NCBI RefSeq assembly: GCF_932294415.1
Contig: NC_065541.1
Span: 67,176,695-67,240,694 of the forward strand
Length of the DNA: 64,000 bases
Source of the DNA: Quercus robur
Taxonomy: Eukaryota > Streptophyta > Magnoliopsida > Fagales > Fagaceae
Direction of reading: 5' to 3'
The position numbers and the translations under genes were made by a program. Shown here piece by piece: positions 43,221-54,512 of this stretch. The notes under the pieces are model-generated. The model searched no databases and was not told the origin of the DNA. It was given only the letters and a program-made list of their open reading frames with translations. Positions within the stretch are counted from its first letter, which is position 1; each line of letters starts with the position of its first letter.

Positions 43221-43911
43221 TGTGGGGCCAGAGAATTCGTAACCCAGGCCCACTCTACATTAGGGTCCAAGGCCTAAGCCGAGGAGAGCTATTGCCGAGG
43301 ACGCATAATGAAGGCCCAAAAAAGGCACAAGGATATGGCCGAGGACAATCTTATGCTCAGCACCTCACAAAACGCCTGAAGAAAATGACAAACTCAGTAC
43401 AGGGGCAGGATAAGGGAGAAAGCTGCCAACATCGTAATACAGAATCCTGCATCTGACAGGCCCATACTCCAAACCATGCTATTTAACTTTTCCAACCGCC
43501 CCCAACCACTATAGGTATGGATTGACAGGACAGGTTTGCACCCCAGAAAGTAAAACTTACACGTGAATGCTAAAAGGGGAAATGAACACTAGTATAAAAG
43601 GGAAAGAAAGCGAAGGAGAAGGGGATCCCCCGGGGAGGAGGGAAAAATCCTGTAAAAGGGGGAATGGGAAGGAAACTGTACTCCTCGGACGCAATCCGAG
43701 GACTTAAATCCTACAACCCATACCAATGGAATGCTTAGCTAGTCAAGCCAAGTCCTCCCATGTAAAAGCTTCCATAAAAATCACGACTAAACTGCTGACC
43801 TGTGACCAAGGTCATGCCTTTCAAGCCCACTCTCTACAAATTACATTGTTATGACCCTTTACCCACGAGCCTAATGTCATTCTTGGGTCGTTAAGTAATC
43901 GTGTCCTTACA
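43221..43911 (+). repeat. Left LTR
   Basis: 691 bp, TG...CA ends. It contains the palindrome TCCTCGGA-CGCAA-TCCGAGGA at 43682-43702 and a GTATAAAAGGG TATA-like box near 43592. Confidence 0.9.
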
Positions 43912-44181
43912 ATTGGCGTCGTCTGTGGGAAAGCTTGCGCGTTGGCACAGGTGGCGGTGGAGTTGAGCCTCTATCAAGTAAAGGTCTGCGAAGGTTCCTC
44001 CATTTCCAGCGACATGTTGTTGTTGCTCCGACATAAATTTTCGCTAGGGGCTACGCCTCGTAGTGCCAATGGCACGGGCAACTCTAGGGGCTTCCAACAT
44101 CAAGCTAACTCTCCCCACCTTAGTCGAGGGGCTAATCTTCGAAAAATAAATAAATAAGTAAGTAAATAAATAAATCAATAC

Positions 44182-45365
44182 AAGTTTTAGACAGAACCAA
44201 GGCCTTGTATGGTCCTCGGACTCAAGCCTCTGGGGAAACCAACTACTTAGAAGAAACAATACAAGTTTTGGACAGAACCAAGGCCTTATATGGTCCTCGG
44301 ACTCAAGCCTCTAGGGAAACCAACTACTTAGAAGAAACAATACAAGTTTTGGACAGAACCAGAGCCTTGTATGGTCATCGGACTCAAGCCTCTGGGGAAA
44401 CCAACTACTTAGAGGAAACAATATAAGTTTTGGACAGAACCAAGGTCTTGTATGGTCCTCGGACTCAAGCCTCTGGGGAAACCAACTACTTAGAAGAAAC
44501 AATACAAGTTTTGGACAGAACCAAGGCCTTGTATGGTCCTTGGACTCAAGCTTCTGGGGAAGCCAACTACTTAGAAAAAACAATATAAGTTTTTGACAGA
44601 ACCAAAGCCTTGTATGGTCCTCGAACTCAAGCCTCTGGGGAAACCAACTATTTAGAATAAACAATACAAGTTTTGGACAGAACCAAGGCCTTGTATGGTC
44701 CTCGGACTCAAGCCTTGGACAGAACCAAGGCCTTGTATGGTCCTCGGACTCAAGCCTCTGGGGAAGCCAACTACTTAGAAGAAACAATACAAGTTTTGGA
44801 CAGAACCAAGGCCTTGTATGGTCCTCGGACTCAAGCCTCTGGGGAAACCAACTACTTAGAAAAAACAATACAAGTTTTGGATAGAACCAAGGCCTTGAAA
44901 GGTCCTCGGACTCAAGCCTCTGGGGAAGCCAACTACTTAGAAAAAACAATACAAGTTTTGGACAGAACCAAGGCCTTGTATGGTCCTCGGACTCAAGCCT
45001 CTGGGGAAACCAACTACTTAGAAGAAACAATACAAGTTTTGAACAGAACCAAGGCCTTGTATGGTCCTCGGACTCAAGCCTCTGGGGAAGCCAACTACTT
45101 AGAAGAAACAATACAAGTTTTGGACAGAACCAAGGCCTTGTATGGTCCTCGGACTCAAGCCTCTAGGGAAACCAACTACTTGGAAGAAACAATACAAGTT
45201 TTGGACAGAACCAAGGCCTTGTGTGGTCCTCAGACTCAAGCCTCTGGGGAAACCAAATACTTAGAAGAAGCAATACAAGTTTTGGACAGAACCAAGGCCT
45301 TGTATGGTCCTCGGACTCAAGCCTCTGGGAAACCGACTACTTAAGAGAAAAAATACAAGTTTTGG
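44182..45365 (+). repeat. 81 bp tandem array inside the LTR element, about 14-15 units
   Basis: The unit begins GACAGAACCAAGGCCTTGTA and ends ACAATACAAGTTTTG. Unit starts fall at 44190, 44271, 44352 and so on to 45285; the unit at 44676 is a short one of 42 bp. The period is 27 codons, so long frames stay open on both strands (for example on the plus strand from 44673 and on the minus strand down from 45111). I read these frames as a by-product of the period, not as a protein. Tandem arrays between the coding part and the 3' LTR are known in some plant Ty3-type lineages. Confidence 0.85.
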
Positions 45366-46801
45366 ACACAACCTGGACGTTATATGGCCCTTAGACCCTA
45401 CCCCGGAGAGGAGTTACCCATTAATAGTTGGGTTAGTCCCTAGACTGAATGGAATCCCCAGTCTACCCTCGGATCCTCAATACCAAGGGAACTGATGTGG
45501 TTGTGATAGGGCCAGGTGTTATTAAAAACACGGCCAAGGTCCCTCACTACTCGGCAACCCTCTCGGATGGTTTATTTTGAATTTATCATTCTCGGACGGC
45601 TGCCTCACACGCATTACGGAGTGCTCAGCTGTTATCTTGGTTAGTCTCACAAGTTTAATATACTGTAGGTTAGCATTATTATATTTGATAATGTCGATAA
45701 GTTCAAGTTAATAGTTTTTTGTTTCAAGGTTTCCTGCCCTAAGTATCATTAAAGGAAAATACACATGTAGTACACCCATTCACAAAGTAATTGCTGCAAA
45801 ATATAAAAGTATATAGAAGGAAACAGATTCATCTTTTATTAAAACAAAGAAAGAGTACAACGTACAATGAAAGAGCTTGAATAAGCTTATGCTAGAAACT
45901 AACTACATAAGCCAAAAGAAAAGATACAAGGAAGTGAACAAAAAACAGAAGAGAGATGCAGCAGTTTTAAAACGATGTCTACAAAAATCATTCCTCAATA
46001 CTTTTACATGCCCATAACTCGGGCAGCAAAAGAACCTAACTTGGGGCTAGCACCGTTGAAGAAAAGGTGCAGGGAGCCGGAAGTTGATGAGCCTCCATGT
46101 TAGCCACGCCTGCGATAAAGCAGACGGCGCTGATGGCGGAAAACCTTACTTCTGACGCACCAAGAATCTGATGCGACCAGTACCTACTTCGGATTTTGAC
46201 TGAAAGAGGTAGAGATACCATCCCCACCTTATTAAAACGGAAGATTATCTTGAGTCTATGTCTCCCCTGTCCAGACCACACCACCTTGAGTCTCGGAAGG
46301 GTCTGGTGTCTCTGTGGCGGGTGTAGTTCCTTCACCCCCACCCGTGCCTCAAACATATTGCACTAAGGGTGGATAGCACTGGATATGGAGACTGTGATTA
46401 TGGCTGAAGGATTATGATTTTGAAGGGAGCCGAAGGGTTTATGTGTAAGGGGAATAACCTCTTATCCTACTTATATAAAGGGCAAGGTGGTGGCATTTAA
46501 TTTATGCAGGTTTCCAAGGAATGCTACGGACAAGACGGTTTTGGCTCGATTTCCAACACCATCTGCAACCATAAGATTTGAAGATCCTCATGAAGGTGCG
46601 CCTCGAGCATTGAAACGTTAAAGGACACCGCGTGAGTAAAAACTAAAGGGATGCCTCTTAATTTGGCACATCTCCCATGCAAATGGAAAAACACAAACAT
46701 TAGTAAAGTACAGAATTTGAGTGAGCCATGATGAGAGCCCAACATCACCAAAACCCTCCTCCCCAACTAAAAAGTCGGGCAGTAGGATTTTGAGGGGCTA
46801 T

Positions 46802-47492
46802 TGTGGGGCCAGAGAATTCGTGGCCCAGGCCCACTCTACATTAAGGCCCAAGGCCTAAGCCGAGGAGAGTTATTCCTGAGGACGCATAATGAAGGCCCAA
46901 AAAAGGCACAAGGATATGGTCGAGGACAATCTTATGCTCAGCACCTCACAAAACGACTGAAGAAAATGACAAACTCAGTACAGGGGCAGGACAAGGGAGA
47001 AAGCTGCCAACATCGTAATACAGAATCCTGCATCTGACAGGCCCATACTCCAAACCATGCTATTTAACTTTTCCAACCGCCCCCAACCACTCTAGGTATA
47101 GATTGACAGGACAGGTCTGCACCCCATAAAGTAAAACTTACACGTGGACGCTAAAAGGGGAAATGAACACTAGTATAAAAGGGAAAGAAAGAGAATGAGA
47201 AGGGGATCCCCCGGGGAGGAGGGAAAAATCCTGCAAAAGGGGGAATGGGAAGGAAACTGTGCTCCTCGAACGCAATCCGAGGACTTAAATCCTACAACCC
47301 ATACCAATGGAATGCTTAGCTAGTCAAGCCAAGTCCTCCCATGTAAAAGCTTCCATAAAAATCACGACTAAACTGCTGACCTGTGACCAAGGTCATGTCT
47401 TTCAAGCCCACTCTCTACAAATTACATTGTTAGGGCCCTTTACCCACGAGCCCAATGTCATTCTTGGGTCGTTAAGTAATCGTGTCCTTACA
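46802..47492 (+). repeat. Right LTR
   Basis: 691 bp, about 96 percent identical to the left LTR by hand count. It is followed at once by the ATTAG duplication and then by the continuation of the ~178 bp array. Confidence 0.9.
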
Positions 47493-47497
47493 ATTAG

Positions 47498-47940
47498 GAT
47501 TTTTTTTTTTTTGAAAATTCTAAGCATATTTCTAATCTCTACGTTGGAATGTGTCAATTGAGCTATAAACTTATCTTATATGTTATCATAACTATTATAT
47601 CCCATTCTCTTTGTGCTTACAATTATGGATTTATTTTAAAATATAGTTACCTCCTTAAATATCTCAAAATTTTAGGGATTTTTTATTTTGAAAATTTTAA
47701 GCTTATTTCTAATCTTTATGTTGGAATATGGCAATTGAGCTGTAAGCTTATCTTATATGTTATCGTAACTATCTTATCTCATTCTCTTTGTATTTACAAT
47801 TATGGGTTTATTTTAAAATATAATTACCTCCTTAATTATCTCAAATTTTTAGGAATTTTTTATTTTGAAAATTCTAAGCATATTTCTAATCTCTATGTTG
47901 GAATGTGTCAATTAAGCTATAAGACTATTAGTAAAAATTA
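47498..47940 (+). repeat. Right part of the ~178 bp tandem array
   Basis: About 2.5 units. The motif CTTATCTTATATGTTATC recurs at about 47569 and 47747, and TCTAAGCATATTTCTAATCT recurs at the unit starts. Units end TCTCAAA(A/T)TTTTAGG(G/A)ATTTT. The repeat is AT-rich, non-coding and of unknown origin. Confidence 0.8.
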
Positions 47941-48033
47941 TAAGATCATCATATTATGTGTTTTAAAATTCAGTTATTTTATTTCTAAGTATTTAATTAA
48001 TCAAAATCCACTTTCTTCTTATAAAGTTTAATT

Positions 48034-48162
48034 GTATAGATGGGCCAATGACTATGTTGGTCTAATGGCACCTCTCTAGATCGTAGTACCTACTACCTAG
48101 GGGATGTGGGTTTTTTTTTTTAATTCAAGAACCAGGGAATGGGGTATATTTAGTAGTTATGT
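48034..48162 (+). mobile_element. SINE-like segment
   Basis: GTTGGTCTAATGGCACCTC (box A-like) and GATGTGGGTT...TTCAAGAACC (a box B-like motif opened up by a T-run) are spaced as in tRNA-derived SINEs. No target-site duplication was identified. Confidence 0.35.
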
Positions 48163-48185
48163 CTTTCTCAAAAAAAAAAAAAAAA
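48163..48185 (+). mobile_element. 23 bp A-tailed insertion with 9 bp TSD
   Basis: TAGTTATGT occurs at 48154-48162 and 48186-48194, with CTTTCTC plus an A-run between. CTTTCTCAAAA is exactly the terminal sequence of the LINE at 60382, so this is probably the last few bases of such a LINE. Confidence 0.6.
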
Positions 48186-48194
48186 TAGTTATGT

Positions 48195-51100
48195 ATATTT
48201 CTAAACCAAACTTAAAAAAATAAATAAATAAAAATTGCATAGATGGAATCCCTTATTTAATGTGTGCTTGGATTAGTTTCTTAAAATAAGTAAACATTTT
48301 TTTTTTAAAAAAATTCACTATTACTTTCCTGTCTAAGGTGATTTAAGAAGGGAACTTATTAATTAATTGAACAAAAAGATATAAAAAAAATTAATAAAAA
48401 GAGAGGTTTAAGAAAGAAAGTAAGAAGAACATTTCTGCTATGCTATTTCATAATATGGATTGGGCTGTCTTTTATAACTTTGCTTGCTTTGAACTGCACC
48501 GGACACCATGTGCAAATATGGATTGCGGCCCAAGGTAACAAACCAGCCAGGCCATTCTCTAGCATTGGTGCTTGGTGACCCCAACTCCCCAGGGCACTGC
48601 CCAAAACCAACACAAGGGACCCAATTTGGTTTTTAGGGCCCGTTGGCTCAAAAAAATAGATTTAATTTAAGAGATCAGTTTGGGTTGCACGAGCAGCTTT
48701 TGTTACACCCAAATGCATTATGCTTACTATGATAATTTATATATAAATCAATTCGAGTCCCAACCAAAGAAGTAAATTGTGAAAGTTGTGAAAAAAAAAA
48801 TAAAAAATTGTGAAAGTTGTGTGATTGTATGATGAGTGGAAGTTCAACCTAACGGCTTATGTGCATAGCGGAAAGCCCTTGACGGCTATATATATTATAT
48901 TATATTATATTAAGTACTTATATTACAATAATCTCAATGTAGGGTTACAAAAAAAAAAACTCAATATAGGGTTTTTATACTAGAGAGTATTTGACTAATC
49001 CTGGGTTAACTATAGACTAACTTAAGGTTAATATGTTTGTTCTACAATTACACGAGCTTACAATTGATTGGGGTCACTTGGGCTATAATATGTCTAACAT
49101 AAATAATTCGGACTAATGTAAAACAATCCAACATGGAAAAAAAAAATGCCAATCGATGTTAAATCTATCAAGTGCATGTCAAATAGAGAAATAATTGAGA
49201 TGATTTCAAAAACTCTTCAATTGCTTCACAAATTCAAACTAGAAAAGAACGGATTATTAGATCAAGGAAAAACAGGTTATGAGATTAAAATATGAGTTGA
49301 GTTTATCGAACTTTTTGACGATGCCTAAAACGGTAGATTGGTGAAAGCAAAGTTTGGTCTATAAAAAAAAGTTGTCAGTGTCATCTCTTTGAAATTTAAA
49401 GGGTACTATTTGTTTTCTTATCTTGAATCTTTTTTCTAGCAATGTCTTAACGTCAATTTGAAACAATGTCATGAGGTTTAGGGATACCATGTCAGCTTTC
49501 TCTCTCTCTCTCTCTCCTCCCCCCCCCCCCCCCCCCGGGGCCCCCAATTCTTCATCTTATCATTGTTAATTAGATTTAAAAGGAATTTCACCAAAGTCTC
49601 CCATATACTCATATAGAGCTGGAAAGGCAAGGGTTTAGCAACGATGAGATGCCCTTCTCTCATATCAACTTACTTTGTTGGAGAATATGAGAAATTATTA
49701 CACCAACAATGGTATATAAAATAAGCTGCAATGAGGTGGGTGACAAATATTGAGGTGTGAACTGTCTCTCTTAAAATGATTTGTGCATTTTTGATAGTAT
49801 TACTAGTGAAGAAAGGTCATTTAACACGTCGTCCCCAGAATACAACAAGGCAGCTGCACCAATTTTTAATTTTGACCCATCCTATACTCAAAAATAAAAT
49901 GCTTTCTTTTTGTTGGTTTAATGAATGGAAGGATGTAGGAGGGTACATGGCTATGGAAGGATTTTAGAAAGAAGCTTGCATTTGAGTGATAAGAAGAGAT
50001 GATAAGTGTGTGCTGTTTATAAGCTTAGGAGAGAAAGAAACCTAAAGTTTTATGTAAATGACACAATCTTAACTCACCCAGTAATAACCTATTAAAAAAA
50101 ATCCAACACTTAGGGCTTGTTTGGTTAATTTTTGACCAACTCCACTCTATTTCCCCTCTCTCAATATCAATCCAAACAGGCTATTAGTTGAATAACATGA
50201 TAAAAATGGGTTGTCAACCTTTGTAGGTGTTTATAACAAGTATAAAGAAGTGAATTACACTCATGACATTAGGAGTTTATAACAACGGGTACAATGAAGT
50301 GAGTTACCACTCATGACATTAGGTTCAAGAGCATTTTTATTAAAATACTACAACATACATAGGTGAAGTAATTTTTGGCAGTCAATCATCCTTGAATTAG
50401 CTTCGTAAATAATTCTCCAAAGTAGCACTAGGTCTTACATTCAAAGTTGATGATTTTGAGTGAATTTATATGGTCAGCTCTGCTCAAATAGTTTTCTTGG
50501 AAGAGATTTCAAGAAACTGCAACTGGGCAACTGCATATATATATATATATATATATATAAAGCAAACTTTAATCATTAAACCAAACTAGAAGCCAAGTCC
50601 AACTTCCAGGCACCCAATACAGAGGGAGGCAAATAGGTAATTACATAATTACTTCATGTACATAATTAATTACATTAAGTAGAGTGGGCATATATTATAT
50701 TGGAAGAGGAGCTGTGTTCTTCCATACATCAATCCAAACATCATGTGCTCTCAGGACTAAATTACTATGCGCTCTTAACAAAAGTTGAGGAGGTATCATT
50801 TTGTCCCTCAATAAAGCAAGGACCCAAGATTAACTATTTATTAAAAAAAAAACACACACACACACAGGACAGGATCGAAAGTTGTCGAGTGCATATGCTG
50901 CACTTTCTCTTCATCTCAGTAGTGCTTTATGTCCTTTTTATTGCTTTTTATCTCTGCTAAAGATTGAATGAAACGCCACTTTCTGTTTCAGTGCTGCTCC
51001 TCTTCTTTGTAAAGTACTTGCGTGCAAGATTTAGATTTTAAAGTTGAACCTCTAAAATTCTTGATCTCGTTTATGAATGCAAATTGCAAAGCATTATTAG

Positions 51101-51594
51101 TTGGTTAATCTAATGAGAGGGTTGCCATATCATATGTGTATCGGACACTAATAACAGATACAATAATTAAGCACTAGCAAGTAGTATTATGAAAGAGTAG
51201 GTATTTTTCTTTCTGTCACTAGCATCCGGATACCAATATAATTAATGTGACTCATCACTAAAAGAATAATTAAGGTTATTAATGAAACCATGTGCTATTT
51301 GATGATGACAATGCCAATCTATTGGGTTCTCTCGGGCTCAACACTATTTTTTTTTACATAATTTATATATATAGCTAACTGCCCTAGGAGCAACTCATTT
51401 GCTTGTAATCTATGCACATGGCTATGAGAATTTATATTATTCGACTCCCCCACTTCATAATGGGTGGTTCTTTTGAGGTGCAGCACAACTGTGACAAAAT
51501 ATATATATATATATGGGACTGCTCAATTCTCAAAAATATTTTTTGAATAAAAAGAAAAATATAAGAAGACTAGAAGTCTAGAAAGGGCAACTTA
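48195..51594. other. AT-rich intergenic stretch
   Basis: A (TC)n run at 49499-49516 is followed by 18 C, 4 G and 5 C (49519-49545). A (TA)n run lies at 50537-50560. A ~75 bp segment at 50113-50184 (GGGCTTGTTTGG...CCAAACAGGC) may be a tiny TTA-flanked MITE remnant. No gene is supported. Confidence 0.4.
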
Positions 51595-51610
51595 TGTAAG
51601 TATTGGTGTA

Positions 51611-51625
51611 GATTCTCAAAAAAAA
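51611..51625 (+). mobile_element. 15 bp A-tailed insertion with 16 bp TSD
   Basis: TGTAAGTATTGGTGTA (51595-51610) and TGTAAGCATTGGTGTA (51626-51641) differ at one base and flank GATTCTCAAAAAAAA. The arrangement matches the other ultrashort tails in this window. Confidence 0.65.
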
Positions 51626-51759
51626 TGTAAGCATTGGTGTAAAAAGAGGAAACTATTCAGTACTCCCCCTCATATAAGTAAGGAATTCGATCCTCTCTCT
51701 CTCTCTCTCTCTCTCACAATTCGATTCTCTCTTTTATATATAAAAGTAAAGTATCTTAC

Positions 51760-52580
51760 TACAAAATTAGTTGTAGTTTAAGACTACACCATTATTCAAT
51801 AAAATAAATTTTACTACATATTTTAAAAAGCTAACCATTGAATTGCATATTATTTACACTCTTAATACACATATTAATTTTTGTGACAATCGAATATTAT
51901 TTACTATAGGATCTATAAGCTTATATATTATGCATAATTTTAAATTATAAAAACTTTTAATTTAAACAATTTATTAATGACATAGCTATTGATCTTTAAT
52001 TTTCTAAAAAATTTACAAGTATGGAGGATATATGAAGAAAATGTAATCTAATGATAAATTTGTCAAAATTCACCTCCAATAAAAAAAAATTAAGTAAGGT
52101 TATAACCTAAGGTTATAACTAATTTTATAGCTAAATTTTGTCCTAAATTTAATTAATGAAATCAACTATTAGGTGAGGGACAAAGTTTGGCTACAAACTT
52201 AATTATAACTTAAGGCTACAATTCTCACTAAAAAAAATTAACATTACTATATATTTTGAAAATCTAACCGTTGGATTACATATTTTTTATATTCTTAACA
52301 CACATATCAAATTTTATGTTAATCAGATATTATTTACTATTCGATTTATAAACTTATTTTTTATATATAATTTTAGACAACAAAAACTTGAAATTTAAAT
52401 ATTTGATTAATGACATTTTTTTTTTATCTTTTGATATTTTAGAAATTTTGCAAACTTGGAGGATATAAAAAGAAAACGTAATTTAATAGTGGATTTGTTA
52501 ATATTTACATCCAATACAAAGATATTGAGTAAAATTGCAGTCTTAGATTACATTAAAATTAATAGTCAAACTTTGTCCTT
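51760..52580 (+). repeat. Two copies of an unclassified dispersed AT-rich repeat
   Basis: Copy A is about 51760-52120 and copy B about 52170-52580. Both read AAAATCTAACC(G/A)TTG(G/A)ATT-like sequence, TT(A/C)ACACACATAT(C/T)AA, ATATTATTTACTAT, AATGACAT, TGGAGGATATA and GTAATCTAATG-like blocks. A third copy lies inverted at about 61330-61690. Between A and B are mirrored AAGGTTATAACT and AATTATAACTTAAGG stretches that could be element ends. Confidence 0.6.
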
Positions 52581-52639
52581 AAAGAAAATGAATGAATTTT
52601 TTATTATAAATAATTTAATAATTATAAATTTACAATAAA

Positions 52640-54512
52640 ATATGAAATTTGAACCTGAATGATTTCGTTAATAACACCAAAAATATATATTATTTTTCCC
52701 ATCATTTATCAAAAGATACTTTAGCTAAGCAGCCCTCACAATCTCACATAAAACTTGTAAGACAAAGGAAAATTGTATATTAAAAAAAAAAAAAAAAAAA
52801 GAGTGCATTTAAAGAAAGTTGAAATTAGAACCTAAAAGGACAGGGGTAATAGTAATAAGAATATAAAAAAGAGTATTTCTATTCCGACAGCATCATAGCA
52901 TGTAATATTCTTTTTCTATTCCTTCACAAATCGTTATCTTTTCATCTTTTGGGTCATCTACTCTTTATTTCTTTAACATGACTTTCCCATTTCCCGTTGT
53001 AGTTTTTCCCTCCTGTCCATTATTCTATTCAGTACTTTAGATTAAATTGCTTCAAAGTGGGTGCTAAGAATCTTGGAGTCCTCAGGTTTCTCAAGTCTCT
53101 TTTGACTTGTACAATTTTATTTTAATACCTTCACCGTTGCTGTCATTGGAAATGCATAATTTTGATGAATGGGACTACCATTCTTGTGCAGCAGCGTGAA
53201 AGTCAAGATTTGCCCTTTGTTGTGAGGGACATATTGCTAGTCAAATATAGGGCTCCAGATAGTATTTTTAAGTGAAATAGGGCTCAGGACCAGGTGGTAT
53301 TGTTGCTGGAATCTCATACGGCTGTTGATCATGAGAGAAAAAAAATGCATGTATCATATAAGATAATTATTTGTAAGAAAACTTTGAGACATTTGAATTA
53401 TAGGATTTGTGCAAAATTTTCATGTCTTTTTTCACAGATATTGTTATAATTTATTATGACTGTTGCTTAATAAATCTGTATATTTCATTATAATTGATGT
53501 GATTTATTGTGATTAGTAAATAAATAAAGTAATAATTTTTCATCCTTCTTTTCAGAAATATTATCGATGCAGGTGGTGTCAATGATTTTCGTACATAAAA
53601 TGATGTTCCTCCGTGACAAGCGGTGAAAAAAATTTCAATTTTTTTCAATTATTTCAAACGCCAAAACCATATAGTCCCAGACTCCCAGTACAAACATTAA
53701 TGCACTGAGTGTCCCAGTACAAGCATTTACACTGTTTCCCCAATAAAATGCTCAGTCTTGGTAGTAATAATTGTCACAATTTGTCTGCTCCAATTAAAGT
53801 GAGATATATACCCACCAACAAGTACAGTGGACAGGGTTGCCTGGATTAAGGAAACCAATTTGTAATGTAAAAATGTATTAGTGCCTAGACAGATGAGACT
53901 TATTAAAGTTGTTCAGGACCCGCTTGTTACATGTTTTTAAATTTAATTTTTTAAAAATATGTGAAAGTGGCAAAATATATAAAAATACGTATTAAAAACT
54001 TGTGTTTAAAGTTCTGTGCCCAAGATTAAACGTATTTTTTAAACATTACATATTTTTTCACAGATTTTTTTTATCTATATATATTTTAAAAAAAAATTAA
54101 AAACTGTTATTTAAATACACTAAACTTACGTACGGGGCATTCCTTTCCAATTCCTCTGAAATTGGAAAGAAAATTTTACTGCCCCGCACAAACTACCTCC
54201 TGGGCTTATCAATATCAGCTCATAAGAAACACTGAGAGATGACAAAAGATTAGTAACATGGTAACAATATTTGTTAGGGAACCAAACTGGGACCCGGTGA
54301 AAAGGAATCCGGCAACCTGACTATTACATAAGAGGAGAAACCACAAACATAAACAGGAAACAAACATGAAAAACCACAAGAAGAAAGAAAAAAAAAGGAC
54401 AATTTTTTCAACATTCAAATTTTTCTTCTCTCAGATAAATGAACAAAACCGGATTCTTCTTCGCCGGGCAACTCATTTAAATCCCTTCTCCCAATCCTTG
54501 ATAAGTAAAAAT
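52640..54512. other. Intergenic stretch and 3' flank of the receptor kinase
   Basis: No gene is supported. A block at about 53900-54140 with repeated ACATGTTTTTAAATT-like and TACATATTTTTTCAC mirrored sequences may be a decayed MITE. The last ~300 bases before 54513 are likely the 3' UTR of the receptor kinase. Confidence 0.35.

Larger units (their letters stand above)
43221..47492 (+). mobile_element. LTR retrotransposon, non-autonomous type (fossil), 4.3 kb
   Basis: Two 691 bp LTRs (43221-43911 and 46802-47492) start TGTGGGGCC and end CCTTACA. The flanks are ATTAG at 43216-43220 and 47493-47497, a perfect 5 bp duplication. A primer-binding-site-like ATTGGCGTCGTCTGTGGGA follows the left LTR, and a purine-rich TTTTGAGGGGC precedes the right one. 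I see no gag, protease, integrase or reverse transcriptase, so it resembles the large non-autonomous derivatives that depend on a partner element. A hand count gives about 25 LTR differences (about 3.6 percent), meaning roughly one to several million years depending on the rate. Structurally it looks whole at both ends. Confidence 0.85.

Noticed and set aside
44311-45111. 266-codon minus-strand frame in the LTR element (LLSSWFPQRLESEDHTRPWF repeated)
   Set aside because: It is the complement of an 81 bp tandem array whose period is a multiple of three; there is no start context, domain or composition that suggests a real protein.
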